Shown here: positions 22,822 through 31,027 of the stretch, piece by piece
How positions within the stretch are numbered: the stretch's first letter is position 1
How the letters are laid out: every line of letters starts with the position of its first letter
NCBI GenBank assembly: GCA_947073765.1
Contig: CAMTMZ010000029.1
Location: forward strand, 1 to 33,996
From: an uncultured Bacillota bacterium
GTDB lineage: Bacteria; Bacillota; Clostridia; Oscillospirales; Oscillospiraceae
Length of the DNA stretch: 33,996 nucleotides
Reading direction: 5' to 3'
Notes under the pieces: model-generated
Databases searched by the model: none
What the model saw: the letters and a program-made list of their open reading frames with translations, nothing else
Told to the model about the DNA's origin: nothing
Position numbers and translations under genes: made by a program

Positions 22822-23060
22822 GAAAAGACCGCGGCGGACGCCGCGGCCAATGCCAGGATCACTATGGCTTTTTATACCCCACTCTGGCCGTGTGGACCCG
22901 TTTAAAACCTGCACGTAATGGCAGGTGGGTCGCCTCCACGACGGTTTACTGCTTCCAACGTCCAGCTGACCTCATAGGGGGCCGGGAGGCCTGCAAGCCG
23001 CGCCGTGAGGTGGGCGTCCCGTTTTAAAAATGTGGGTTTAAAAGGGCCCATCACGCACCG
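22822..23060 (-). ncRNA. Candidate structured noncoding RNA, possibly 6S RNA or an unassigned class
   Basis: The 460-base stretch between the foldase and DUF1292 genes has no credible coding frame but a clear RNA architecture on the minus strand. The ends pair: CGGUGC with GCAUUG, AUGG-C with GCCAU, UUUUA and CCC-AC with complements near 22870-22882. Inside, arm A joins AACG/CGUU and ACCUCA/UGAGGU (22957-23023). Arm B joins GUGGA/UCCAC, GACCC/GGGUC and CCUGC/GCAGG (22892-22939). A 9-bp terminator stem with UUUU ends it (22822-22848). A possible promoter (GTGAAA, 18 bases, TGC-AATACT) would start transcription near 23061. UUUUAAAC-type motifs recur three times. The closed-end rod with a side hairpin resembles 6S RNA, but I cannot confirm the family. 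Alternatively it is the 3' UTR of the DUF1292 transcript. Confidence 0.55.
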
Positions 23061-23143
23061 AGCAGGAGTATTGCATTACTTGTATTACAGTTTCACGCGC
23101 ATCTCATGGGTCTTACACCCCAGGGCGGCAAACGTTCCGCCCG

Positions 23144-23455
23144 CTATTCCTCCTCATCCTGAAAGAAGCGCTCCATAAACAGCTCGTATACCTCATCCAG
23201 CTCCTCGTCGGAGTCCAGGGTGGACAGCAGCTCCTCGCCGTTTTCCTCAATGGCCTTCATGATAACCAGACCGTATTCCTCATCGTCGGCGTCCACGTCT
23301 TTGGGCTGGCCGGTGGCCTCGTCCTCCTCCACGGCGGGGAACATGGCGTAATAGGTGACGCCCTTATGCTCCAGCGTGTCCACCATCTCCAGTTCAAAGT
23401 CGTTGCCGTCCTCGTCGGTAACGGTGATAAAGTCGGGACCAAAGTTCTCTTCCAT
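23144..23455 (-). CDS. DUF1292 domain protein (YrzB/UPF0473-like)
   Basis: This small acidic protein of 103 residues is of the DUF1292 family, widespread in Firmicutes and of unknown function. The family-typical pattern is visible: FITVTDEDGNDFELEMVDTLEHKGVTYYAMFP, then EEYGLVIMKAIEENGEELLSTL and a C-terminal acidic helix, DEELDEVYELFMERFFQDEEE. A run near residues 42-58 (EEDEATGQPKDVDADD) is a variable linker. The ATG at 23455 follows AGGAGG at a slightly long spacing of 11. It has its own promoter, and the structured RNA candidate lies directly downstream. Confidence 0.9.
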   Translation of the reverse strand: MEENFGPDFITVTDEDGNDFELEMVDTLEHKGVTYYAMFPAVEEDEATGQPKDVDADDEEYGLVIMKAIEENGEELLSTLDSDEELDEVYELFMERFFQDEEE

Positions 23456-23488
23456 AGAGCCGGCGTCCTCCTGTCGTTTTGTGCTTTT

Positions 23489-23517
23489 ATTTTAACCCGG
23501 TTGCGGGAAAAATGCAA
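23489..23517 (-). promoter_or_regulatory. Promoter of the DUF1292 gene
   Basis: On the minus strand: TTGCAT, 17 bases, TAAAAT, about 35 bases before the ATG. It is divergent from the penicillin-binding-protein promoter. Confidence 0.65.
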
Positions 23518-23552
23518 GGGGGGAGAACAGGTAAATTTTAAGAAACTTTGAA

Positions 23553-23573
23553 GATTGCGGCTTTGCCGCAATC
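23553..23573. repeat. Inverted repeat between divergent promoters
   Basis: GATTGCGGC / GCCGCAATC around TTT is a perfect 9-bp palindrome. It lies between the DUF1292 and penicillin-binding-protein promoters, 6 bases before the latter's -35. It may be an operator or a small hairpin. Confidence 0.5.
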
Positions 23574-23578
23574 AAGGG

Positions 23579-23606
23579 TGGACAATCCGGCAGTTTATGG
23601 TATAAT
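23579..23606 (+). promoter_or_regulatory. Promoter of the penicillin-binding protein gene
   Basis: TGGACA, 16 bases, then an extended -10 TGG-TATAAT. The -10 is perfect and the TG compensates for the short spacer. Confidence 0.75.
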
Positions 23607-23715
23607 TGCTTTGAAATGGACGCATTTGAGCGCGGCAAACGATGACCAATCTGGTCATTTTCTGCCGGCGCCAACCGGACAACCGGATCTTTTCCGATCC
23701 TCTGGAGGTATTACC

Positions 23716-26463
23716 GTGTCTGACTACAACGAACACAACTCTTTATATGAAAACAGCGACTACCCCTCCCGCCGTCAGGCGCCGGCCCGCCGCTCCGCGG
23801 GAGGCGCCCGTCAGGCCGAAGGAGGCGCCCCCAAAAAACGCCGGCGCAGGAAGACCAGCGCCCTGTCCATCGCGGGCCGGGTGGTGGGCATCGTCCTCAA
23901 GGTGATTGTCACCCTGATTCTGGTGGGCCTTTGCACCGGCGCGCTGATGGCATGCTTCGCCGCGGTGTACATCAATGAGGTGATTGTGCCCATCGCTGAC
24001 CTCAGTCCCGACGACTTCTCCTGGAAAGAGGACAGCATCATGTACTACGAGGACAAGAGCACCGGGCAGTATGTGGAGATGACCAAGCTGCTCAACGTGA
24101 CCAGCTCGGTATGGGTGGACTACAGTGAGATTCCCGAGGATCTGATCAATGCCACTGTGGCCATTGAGGACAGGCGCTTCTGGACCCACCCGGGGGTGGA
24201 CTGGCGGAGGACAGGCTACGCGGTGTACTCCATGTTTACCGGCAAGGAGATCTCCGGCGGCTCCACCATCACCCAACAGCTGATCAAGAACCAGACCAAC
24301 TACAACGAGACCACCGTGAAGCGGAAAATCACCGAGATCGTCCGGGCCTTCCGCTTTACCCAGAACAACTCCAAGGAGGACACCATCACCTACTACCTCA
24401 ACGCCATTCCCCTGGGCAGCAAGTTTGAGGGGGTGGGCGCCGCCGCCCTGGGATATTTTGGAAAGCCGGTGTCGGAGCTCACCCTGGCCGAGTGCGCCAG
24501 CCTCATCGGCATCACCAACAACCCCTCCAAGTACGGGCCCTACTCCTTCAGCAAGTCCAAGGGCTTTGACACCGACGAGATCTGGGACGCCCGGCAGTGG
24601 AACAAGTACCGCCAGGAGGTTATTCTCTACCAGATGCTGGAGCAAAAGTATATCTCCCGGGAGGAGTACGACCAGGCGGTGGCCCAGGAGCTGGTATTTG
24701 TTCGGGATGAGGGCCAGGAGAACGCCGACGATATTTACACCTGGTATGAGGAGACCGTGATCTCCGACGTGCGCAAGATCATGGCCGACGAGATGGGCTG
24801 GTCCACCCAGCGCACCAACCAGGCCATGCAGCGGGGCGGCCTGCGCATCTATACCTGCTACGACCCCGCCGCCCAGGCCATTGTGGATGAAATTTACACC
24901 AACCGGGATAACCTGGACTACACCTCCAAGGACGGCCAGCAGATGCAGTCCACCATCGCCATTATTGAAAACGACACGGGCAACCTGGTGGCCATCGCCG
25001 GCAAGTTCGGGGAGAAGACCATCAACCGGGACAGCAACTTCGCTACCGGCGAGGGGGGCGGCAACCGGCAGCCCGGCTCCTCCTTCAAGCCCCTGGCCGT
25101 GTACTCCCCCGCCCTGGAGTTCAACAAGGTGAACCCCTACTCGGTGCTGGACGACTACCCCTATCAGCTGATGGGGGGCAAGGCCTGGCCCCTGAACTCA
25201 GGCTCCGCCAAATATCAGGGCCACCTCACCCTGCGGGAGGCCCTGCGGCAGTCCCTGAACACGGTGGCCGTGCGGCTGATGATCGACTATGTGACCCCGG
25301 AAGAGAGCTTTAAGTTTATTCAGGACCGGTACCACATCGACCTGGAAGAGGGCCGCATGGTCTACGGCGAGTGGAAAACCGACATCACCAACTCCCTGGC
25401 TATGGGCGGCCTCACCGACGGCACCAACGTGCGGGACATGGCGGAGGCCTACGCCACCTTCCCCAACCAGGGGTACTACAAGGACTCCCGCACTGTGGTT
25501 AAGATCACCCAGCTGGTGGACGGCCAGGAGGTCACACTGGTGGACAACACTGTGGAGCCGGAGAAGGTGATCAAGGATACCACCGCGTGGTATATGAACG
25601 ACATGATGCAGGGAGTGTTCACCGGCGCGGGCACAGCCTCCGGCCGGGCCAAGGAGCTCAAGCGGGTTCACGCCGCGGGCAAGACGGGCACCACCAGCGA
25701 CAACAACGACCGCTGGTTTGTGGGCTACACCCCCTACTACACCGCCGCGGTGTGGGTGGGCTATGAGCGGCCCTACAAGATGAGCCTGAAGGGAACCAAC
25801 CCCGCCCTGGTGCTGTGGGAAAAGGTGATGGTTCCCCTCCACGAAAATCTCCCCGACCGGGACTATGAGGATCCGGGCGGACGGCGGTCGATCAGCTACT
25901 GCGCCGACAGCGGCCTGCTGGCCAACGAATACTGCGCCATGGACCCCCGGGGCAGCCGGGTGTCCTCGGGGGCCATCTTCCCGGAGAGCTTCCCGGAGGG
26001 GCAGAACTGCACCTTCCACACCGCTGAGACGGTGATGACCATCTGCGTGGACTGCCCCGTCCTCAAGGAGGACGGCTCCCAGACCGGGCTGTACCATCAG
26101 GCGGGGCAGTTCTGCCCCGAGGAAAGCAAGCGGGAGATCTGCCTGCCCAACTTCAACCGGGAGCAGGTGGGCACCGCCGTGGCGGGAGACGCCCAGTGGG
26201 ACTTCTTCAACGCTTTTGGCTACGGCACCTGCACCGTTCACACCGAGGCACCGTCCACTGAGCCCTTCAATCCCTTTGATCCCACGGACCCCAATTACCC
26301 GGGAACCATTACAGATCCCAACAATCCCTTTATCCCCGTACTGCCCTCCAATCCCGGCGGATACCCTGTAGATCCCCCCGTAAGCCCGGGAAACAGCACA
26401 AACCCAACCGATCCCCCCGACCCTCAGGACCCCCTGCCCCCCTCTGACAACATGGCGGGGTAG
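23716..26463 (+). CDS. Class A penicillin-binding protein (PBP1a-like)
   Basis: This bifunctional peptidoglycan glycosyltransferase/transpeptidase has 915 residues. A low-complexity basic cytosolic N-terminus (KKRRRRK at 40-46) precedes one membrane helix (about 55-85). The glycosyltransferase domain has catalytic E151 in AIEDRRFWTHPGVD, GGSTITQQLIKN and AALGYFGKP. The transpeptidase domain has S455-x-x-K458 in PGSSFKPL, S513-x-N515 in RQSLNTV, and K656-T-G in AGKTGTTSDN. A C-terminal region holds many cysteines (for example SYCADSGLLANEYCAM) and then a Pro/Asp/Asn-rich tail of about 65 residues (NPFDPTDPNYPG, PDPQDPLPP), probably crossing or contacting the cell wall. I start at GTG 23716, with TGGAGG 7 bases upstream; the longer frame covers its promoter. 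Confidence 0.96.
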   Translation: MSDYNEHNSLYENSDYPSRRQAPARRSAGGARQAEGGAPKKRRRRKTSALSIAGRVVGIVLKVIVTLILVGLCTGALMACFAAVYINEVIVPIADLSPDDFSWKEDSIMYYEDKSTGQYVEMTKLLNVTSSVWVDYSEIPEDLINATVAIEDRRFWTHPGVDWRRTGYAVYSMFTGKEISGGSTITQQLIKNQTNYNETTVKRKITEIVRAFRFTQNNSKEDTITYYLNAIPLGSKFEGVGAAALGYFGKPVSELTLAECASLIGITNNPSKYGPYSFSKSKGFDTDEIWDARQWNKYRQEVILYQMLEQKYISREEYDQAVAQELVFVRDEGQENADDIYTWYEETVISDVRKIMADEMGWSTQRTNQAMQRGGLRIYTCYDPAAQAIVDEIYTNRDNLDYTSKDGQQMQSTIAIIENDTGNLVAIAGKFGEKTINRDSNFATGEGGGNRQPGSSFKPLAVYSPALEFNKVNPYSVLDDYPYQLMGGKAWPLNSGSAKYQGHLTLREALRQSLNTVAVRLMIDYVTPEESFKFIQDRYHIDLEEGRMVYGEWKTDITNSLAMGGLTDGTNVRDMAEAYATFPNQGYYKDSRTVVKITQLVDGQEVTLVDNTVEPEKVIKDTTAWYMNDMMQGVFTGAGTASGRAKELKRVHAAGKTGTTSDNNDRWFVGYTPYYTAAVWVGYERPYKMSLKGTNPALVLWEKVMVPLHENLPDRDYEDPGGRRSISYCADSGLLANEYCAMDPRGSRVSSGAIFPESFPEGQNCTFHTAETVMTICVDCPVLKEDGSQTGLYHQAGQFCPEESKREICLPNFNREQVGTAVAGDAQWDFFNAFGYGTCTVHTEAPSTEPFNPFDPTDPNYPGTITDPNNPFIPVLPSNPGGYPVDPPVSPGNSTNPTDPPDPQDPLPPSDNMAG

Positions 26464-26487
26464 CGCTCCCCCCGGCAGACAGATATA

Positions 26488-26524
26488 AGCCCGCCCCCCT
26501 GCAGCAGGGGGGGCGGGCCTTTTG
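26488..26524. terminator. Terminator between the penicillin-binding protein and mutarotase genes
   Basis: The stem GCCCGCCCCCCT / AGGGGGGGCGGGC around GCAGC, with one bulged G, is followed by CCTTTTG. It sits between convergent genes. Confidence 0.8.
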
Positions 26525-26537
26525 TGGAACATTATTA

Positions 26538-27413
26538 TTATATAATGTAAAAGGTGCAGGTAAGAGTTTTTTCCCCGCCGGGCTCCAGCACGGCGCAGAA
26601 GGGCTTATCCGCAAATTTTCCGCTCTCGTCATCATAGGCGGCGCAGCCCTGCCAGGGCTCCAGGCACAGGTAAGGCGCCCCGGGCTTGGTCCAGAAGGCC
26701 ACCATGGGGAACTCATGGAAGTCCAGCTGCACACCCTGGCCTGTCCTCTGGTGAATCAGGGAGACATTTCCGGAGCGGAGCATGCTGAAGATGAGGGTGT
26801 CCATCTCCTCAAAGGAGCTGTAGTCCAGGGGAAGGCGGCCGTCCTCCTCCAGCATGGGCCGCAGGCCGCTGTGGCGGATGAGGCCCTCCGGCGTAAGCAG
26901 GTGGCTGTCAGCCCGCTCCGGCTCATCAAAGAGCAGCTCGTAGTCCTCAAAGCGCTCCCCCTCCCGCAGAGGGCACCGGATGGCGGTGTGTCCCCCCACG
27001 CAGAAGGGCATGGGGGCCGTGCCGGTATTCACCACGGTAAAGGAGGTTGAGAAGCCGTCGTGCCGCAGCTGGTGCTTCACCCGCAGGATGAAGGGAAAGG
27101 GGTAGCACCCCAGGGTGGCCTCATTTTCCCGCAGCTCCAGGACCACATAGTCCTCCCCCTGGTCTGCACAGGTAAATTCCATCCCCCGGGCAAAGCCGTG
27201 GCGGCCCATCTCATAGCGTTTGCCGCCGATCTCCACCCCGCCGTCCTTCAGCGCGCCCACAATCGGAAACAGGATCGGGTTTTGTCCCGTCCAGTAGGCC
27301 GGGTCCCCCTGCCAGATATACTCCAGGCCCTCATCGTCCCGCAGGGAGACCAGCTCGCCGCCCCTCGTCTGGGCTGTGGCCCGCATGCCGCCCTTTTTCA
27401 GCTCAAATGTCAT
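26538..27413 (-). CDS. Aldose 1-epimerase (mutarotase) family protein, LacX-like
   Basis: This protein of the galactose-mutarotase superfamily has 291 residues and is predicted to interconvert sugar anomers or bind a hexose. Recognisable stretches are GGELVSLRDDEGLEYIWQGDPAYWTGQNPILFP (substrate-binding Arg/Asp region), GRHGFARGMEF, and the His of PFCVGGHTAIRCP. Near the C-terminus, APYLCLEPWQGCAAYDDE contains the catalytic Glu of the LEPW motif. It is the LacX-like branch and not classic GalM, so the substrate is not certain. AGGAGG lies 8 bases before ATG 27413. It follows the transporter gene with a 15-base gap, suggesting one operon. Confidence 0.9.
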   Translation of the reverse strand: MTFELKKGGMRATAQTRGGELVSLRDDEGLEYIWQGDPAYWTGQNPILFPIVGALKDGGVEIGGKRYEMGRHGFARGMEFTCADQGEDYVVLELRENEATLGCYPFPFILRVKHQLRHDGFSTSFTVVNTGTAPMPFCVGGHTAIRCPLREGERFEDYELLFDEPERADSHLLTPEGLIRHSGLRPMLEEDGRLPLDYSSFEEMDTLIFSMLRSGNVSLIHQRTGQGVQLDFHEFPMVAFWTKPGAPYLCLEPWQGCAAYDDESGKFADKPFCAVLEPGGEKTLTCTFYII

Positions 27414-27428
27414 AGTCCGCCTCCTATC

Positions 27429-28754
27429 TTAGAACGCCACCTTCAGCAGCAGCGCTACACAGCACAGGATGATGGCACAGGGGACATAGAGGTACCGGCC
27501 CACGCTGTACCACACCTGACTGGCCGGCTTTTTCGCCCCCCGGCCGATCTCCTCCATCAGCTCCTCCCGCTTCATGACCCAGAACCAGGACAGGGCCCCC
27601 AGGGTGGCCCCGATGGGGATAATATAGATGGAGACGATGTCCATCCAGGGGCCCCACTTGAAAATTGGCTCCATATTCAGGCCGACGCCCAGACAGATGA
27701 CGCACAGCAAAACCAGCATCAGCTTGCGGTTCAGCCTGGGGAAGCGGTGCAGCAGGGACTCCCCCACCGCCTCAAACATGTTTTGCAGGGAGCTTACCCC
27801 GGCAAAGACCATGGCGGTATACAAAATGATCGCGAACAGCCGGCCCAGGGGGATGTCCTGAAGGATTCTCGGCAGGGTGACAAAGAGCAGGGAGGGACCG
27901 GCACCCACATCCAGCCCATAGGCAAAGCAGGCGGGGATGATCACCAGGGCGGCCACCAGGGCGGCGACGGTGTCAAACAGGGCAGTCTGCTTGGCCAGGG
28001 AGACTACATCCTCCTCCGGGGAGAGGTAAGCCCCGTAGACAATCATTCCGCTGCCCGTAATGGACAGGGAGAAGAAGGCCTGGCCCATGGCCCAGATCCA
28101 CACCATTGGGTCCAACAGGTCGGCCCAGCGCGGGGTGAACATGTATTTGTAGCCCTCGACCGCCCCGGGGAGAAAGGCCACCCGGACGGCCAGAATCAGA
28201 AAGATGATGAAAAACGTGGGCATCATCACCTTGTTGGTCCGCTCGATGCTTTTGGCCCCCAGCAGCAGCGTGAGCAGGGTGCCCACCACCACAACAGCGT
28301 GGAAGGGGACCACCGAGTAGTCATGCAGGGAGAAGCCCTCAAACCAGGGGCCGGGGTCCACGCTCATCAGGGAGCCCCCCACCGAGGCGGCGAAGGCCTT
28401 GAGCACATAGGCGATAATGACGGCGTAGCCGATGGCTATGCACATGGAGCCGGCCAGGGGCAGCCAGCCCAGCGCGCCCCCCGCCCCGCCCAGCTTTTTG
28501 CTCCGGCCGGACCAGGCCATCCGGTAGGAGCCCAAAGTGCCGGTATGGGCCCGGCGGCCTACGGCGTACTCCGCGGACAGGCCCACCGTGCCGAACAGCA
28601 TGATGAAAAACAGATAGGCCAGCAGAAAGGCGCCGCCGCCGTTGCTCCCCATCTTGGCTGGAAAACCCCACACGTTGGCCATGCCCACCGCGGAGCCCAC
28701 CGCTGAGAGCACAAAGCCCCAGCCGCTGGAAAATCGATGTTTTTTTGTATCCAT
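27429..28754 (-). CDS. Neurotransmitter:sodium symporter (NSS/SNF) family transporter
   Basis: This Na+-coupled transporter has a LeuT-type fold, 441 residues and about 11-12 membrane helices. The N-terminal signature FVLSAVGSAVGMANVWGFPAKMGSNGGGAFLLAY (TM1, with the unwound substrate/Na+ region) is diagnostic. ITGSGMIVYGAYLSPEEDVV marks the TM6-7 region. Bacterial members carry amino acids such as tryptophan, tyrosine or leucine; the ligand here is not predictable. I start at ATG 28754 with AAGGAG 8 bases upstream, because the longer frame to 28901 runs over the promoter. The mutarotase-like gene follows, an unusual partner. Confidence 0.93.
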   Translation of the reverse strand: MDTKKHRFSSGWGFVLSAVGSAVGMANVWGFPAKMGSNGGGAFLLAYLFFIMLFGTVGLSAEYAVGRRAHTGTLGSYRMAWSGRSKKLGGAGGALGWLPLAGSMCIAIGYAVIIAYVLKAFAASVGGSLMSVDPGPWFEGFSLHDYSVVPFHAVVVVGTLLTLLLGAKSIERTNKVMMPTFFIIFLILAVRVAFLPGAVEGYKYMFTPRWADLLDPMVWIWAMGQAFFSLSITGSGMIVYGAYLSPEEDVVSLAKQTALFDTVAALVAALVIIPACFAYGLDVGAGPSLLFVTLPRILQDIPLGRLFAIILYTAMVFAGVSSLQNMFEAVGESLLHRFPRLNRKLMLVLLCVICLGVGLNMEPIFKWGPWMDIVSIYIIPIGATLGALSWFWVMKREELMEEIGRGAKKPASQVWYSVGRYLYVPCAIILCCVALLLKVAF

Positions 28755-28815
28755 AAAACTCTCCTTGTTCTGTGCTGCGAGGCCTCCTCGCCCCGCATTT
28801 CTCTCCACAATACAG

Positions 28816-28844
28816 AGTATAATATAAAATGCACAAAAAAGCAA
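28816..28844 (-). promoter_or_regulatory. Promoter of the NSS transporter/mutarotase pair
   Basis: On the minus strand: TTGCTT, 17 bases, TATACT, about 60 bases before the transporter ATG. Confidence 0.6.
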
Positions 28845-28901
28845 TGAATAAATCTGCGGCAAGCAAAATCTTGCCAGAATCAGCACTATAAAAATAATCA
28901 A

Positions 28902-28917
28902 AATATCGAACGATATT
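28902..28917. repeat. Palindrome between divergent transporter and galE promoters
   Basis: AATATCG-AA-CGATATT is a perfect 7-bp inverted repeat in the AT-rich divergent region. It has operator-like symmetry; no bound protein is known. Confidence 0.5.
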
Positions 28918-28941
28918 CCAGATTATTAGTGAAATCTTCTA

Positions 28942-28970
28942 TTCCTTTTTTTCCATTGAGCGGATACAAT
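28942..28970 (+). promoter_or_regulatory. Possible galE promoter
   Basis: A good -10 TACAAT at 28965-28970 has only a weak -35 (TTCCTT) 17 bases upstream, about 50 bases before the galE ATG. The weak -35 could mean activator dependence. Confidence 0.45.
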
Positions 28971-29020
28971 AGAGGCACCAAACAGAATCCTGCCACTTAA
29001 TAATAAAAAGGAGCGGTTTT

Positions 29021-30040
29021 ATGTCTATTCTGGTCTGCGGCGGCGCCGGTTATATCGGCAGCCATACCTGCGTGGAATTGATCCAGGCGGGCTACGATAT
29101 TGTTGTGGTGGACAATCTCTACAACTCCAGCGAAGAATCCCTCCGCCGGGTGGCGAAAATTACCGGAAAGGAGATCCCCTTTATCAAGGCGGAGCTGTGC
29201 AACGAGGACGAGGTGGAAGCCCTGTTCGCCCAACACCCCGGCATCGACGCGGTGATCCACTTCGCCGGGCTGAAGGCCGTGGGCGAGAGCGTGGCCAAGC
29301 CCCTGGAATACTACTCCAACAACCTGATCAGCACCCTCTATCTGCTCCAGGCCATGCGCCGCCACGGGGTGAGAAACTTTGTGTTCTCCTCCTCCGCCAC
29401 GGTATACGGCGACCCGGCTACCGTGCCCATCCGGGAGGACTTCCCCACCGGCGGCACCACCAACCCCTACGGCACCTCCAAGCTGTTCCAGGAGCGCATC
29501 CTCTCTGACATCTGCGCCGCTGATCCGTCGCTGAACGTGGCCCTGCTGCGGTATTTCAACCCCATCGGCGCCCACGAGAGCGGCCTCATCGGAGAGGACC
29601 CCAACGGCATCCCCAACAACCTGGTTCCCTACATCGCCAAGGTGGCGGTGGGCCAGCTGGAGAAGGTCCATGTCTTTGGCAACGACTACAACACCCCCGA
29701 CGGCACCGGCGTGCGGGACTATATCCACGTGGTGGACCTGGCCAGGGGCCATGTGGCCGCCCTGAAAAAGCTGGCGGAGAACTGCGGGCTGTTTATCTGC
29801 AACCTGGGCACCGGCAACGGCTACTCTGTGCTGGATGTGCTCCACGCCTATGAGAAGGCCTGCGGCCACGCGCTGCCCTATGTGATTGATCCCCGCCGCC
29901 CCGGGGACATTGCCTCCTGCTACGCCGACCCCGCCAAGGCCAAGGAGGAGCTGGGCTGGACGGCCCAGCTGGGCATTGAGGAGATGTGCGCCTCCTCCTG
30001 GAAGTGGCAGTCTATGAACCCCAACGGATATAAGGGATAA
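29021..30040 (+). CDS. galE: UDP-glucose 4-epimerase
   Basis: This NAD-dependent short-chain dehydrogenase/reductase interconverts UDP-glucose and UDP-galactose, and in many bacteria the N-acetyl forms as well. The 339-residue product has the Rossmann motif GGAGYIG at 7-13, VIHFAGLKAVGES, the catalytic Ser in VFSSSATVYG (about 123-125), and the YxxxK pair Y150/K154 in NPYGTSK. The C-terminal part, GTGVRDYIHVVDLARGHVAAL, and DPRRPGDIASCYADPAKA follow the standard order. AAAAGGAG lies 7 bases before ATG 29021. It heads a set with the nucleotidyltransferase and the NahK-like kinase, which suggests it handles UDP-GlcNAc/UDP-GalNAc. Confidence 0.96.
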   Translation: MSILVCGGAGYIGSHTCVELIQAGYDIVVVDNLYNSSEESLRRVAKITGKEIPFIKAELCNEDEVEALFAQHPGIDAVIHFAGLKAVGESVAKPLEYYSNNLISTLYLLQAMRRHGVRNFVFSSSATVYGDPATVPIREDFPTGGTTNPYGTSKLFQERILSDICAADPSLNVALLRYFNPIGAHESGLIGEDPNGIPNNLVPYIAKVAVGQLEKVHVFGNDYNTPDGTGVRDYIHVVDLARGHVAALKKLAENCGLFICNLGTGNGYSVLDVLHAYEKACGHALPYVIDPRRPGDIASCYADPAKAKEELGWTAQLGIEEMCASSWKWQSMNPNGYKG

Positions 30041-30047
30041 AATCCCC

Positions 30048-30073
30048 GCGGGGGCTGATACAAAGGCCCCCGC
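30048..30073 (+). promoter_or_regulatory. Intercistronic hairpin after galE
   Basis: The stem GCGGGGGC / GCCCCCGC with a 10-base loop is followed by CATTTCAAAATTT. It is probably a partial attenuator or 3' protector between galE and the next gene rather than a full terminator. Confidence 0.55.
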
Positions 30074-30103
30074 CATTTCAAAATTTGAGGAGGATCACAG
30101 GTT

Positions 30104-31024
30104 ATGAGTAAACCTGTTCTGGTCATTATGGCCGCCGGCATGGGCAGCCGCTACGGCGGATTGAAGCAGCTGGACCCCGTGGGAAATCACGGCCAGCTGA
30201 TTATCGACTACTCCATCTACGACGCCCGCCGGGCTGGCTTTGAGACAGTGGTTTTTGTCATCAAGCCGGAGATCGAGGCCGATTTTAAAGAGGCCATCGG
30301 TGACCGGGTATCCCATGTGATGGATGTGAAATACGCTTATCAGCTCAAAGAGGACCTGCCCGAGGGATACTCCGTGCCCGCCGGGCGGACCAAGCCCTGG
30401 GGCACCGCCCACGCCGCCCTGGCCGCCCGGAAGGTTGTGGACGGACCCTTCGCCATTATCAACGCCGACGACTACTACGGCCCCTCGGCGTATGAGGAGA
30501 TTTACAGCTACCTCAGCGCCCACGAGGACGGGGAGCTGTACGAATACGTTATGGTGGGCTACTTACTGAAAAACACCGTTACCGAGAACGGCACCGTGGC
30601 CCGGGGGGTGTGCGAGGAGACGGAAGACCACTTCCTCACCCAGGTCACCGAGCGCACCAAGATTGAAAAGGGCAATCCCCCCCGCTACACCGAGGACGAC
30701 GGCCAGACCTGGACCAGCCTGGATGAGGACACCATTGTCTCCATGAACATGTGGGGCTTTACCCGCAGCTTTTTGGACGAGGCCCTGGCCCGCTTCCCCG
30801 CCTTTTTGGACAAGGCTCTGGCGGAAAACCCGGAGAAGGGGGAGTATTTCCTGCCCACCGTGGTCAGCCAGCTTATTGACGAAGGCAGGGCCCGGGTGAA
30901 GGTGCTGCGCAGCGACGACAAGTGGTATGGCGTCACCTACCGGGAGGACAAGCCCGCCGTTATCGACGCCATCCGGGAAAAGACCTCCTCCGGGCTCTAC
31001 CCCGACCGGCTGTGGGAGGTGTGA
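30104..31024 (+). CDS. Sugar-phosphate nucleotidyltransferase
   Basis: This NTP_transferase-family enzyme of 306 residues is predicted to join a sugar-1-phosphate to a nucleoside triphosphate. The nucleotide-binding loop reads MAAGMGSRYGGLKQLDPVG, a variant of the usual GxGxRxxPxTxxxPK in which GGLKQ carries the catalytic lysine. INADDYYG holds the metal-binding Asp, and KPWGTAHAALAA lines the sugar site. I infer UDP-HexNAc formation from its place between galE and the NahK-like kinase. The sequence itself does not settle whether the sugar is GlcNAc, GalNAc, Gal or Glc. GAGGAGG lies about 8 bases before ATG 30104. It ends 3 bases before the kinase start. Confidence 0.9.
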   Translation: MSKPVLVIMAAGMGSRYGGLKQLDPVGNHGQLIIDYSIYDARRAGFETVVFVIKPEIEADFKEAIGDRVSHVMDVKYAYQLKEDLPEGYSVPAGRTKPWGTAHAALAARKVVDGPFAIINADDYYGPSAYEEIYSYLSAHEDGELYEYVMVGYLLKNTVTENGTVARGVCEETEDHFLTQVTERTKIEKGNPPRYTEDDGQTWTSLDEDTIVSMNMWGFTRSFLDEALARFPAFLDKALAENPEKGEYFLPTVVSQLIDEGRARVKVLRSDDKWYGVTYREDKPAVIDAIREKTSSGLYPDRLWEV

Positions 31025-31027
31025 GCC

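Noticed and set aside
22849-23060. SRP RNA (4.5S) based on a GGUCAG...GGAAGCAG stretch
   Set aside because: The order and spacing of the helix 8 motif (GUCAGG-CCGGAAGG-AGCAG) are not reproduced and the GGAA tetraloop is not closed by a stem.
27060-28706. 548-codon plus-strand open frame opposite the NSS transporter and mutarotase
   Set aside because: Gln/His/Gly-rich shadow; both minus-strand genes are recognised full-length proteins.
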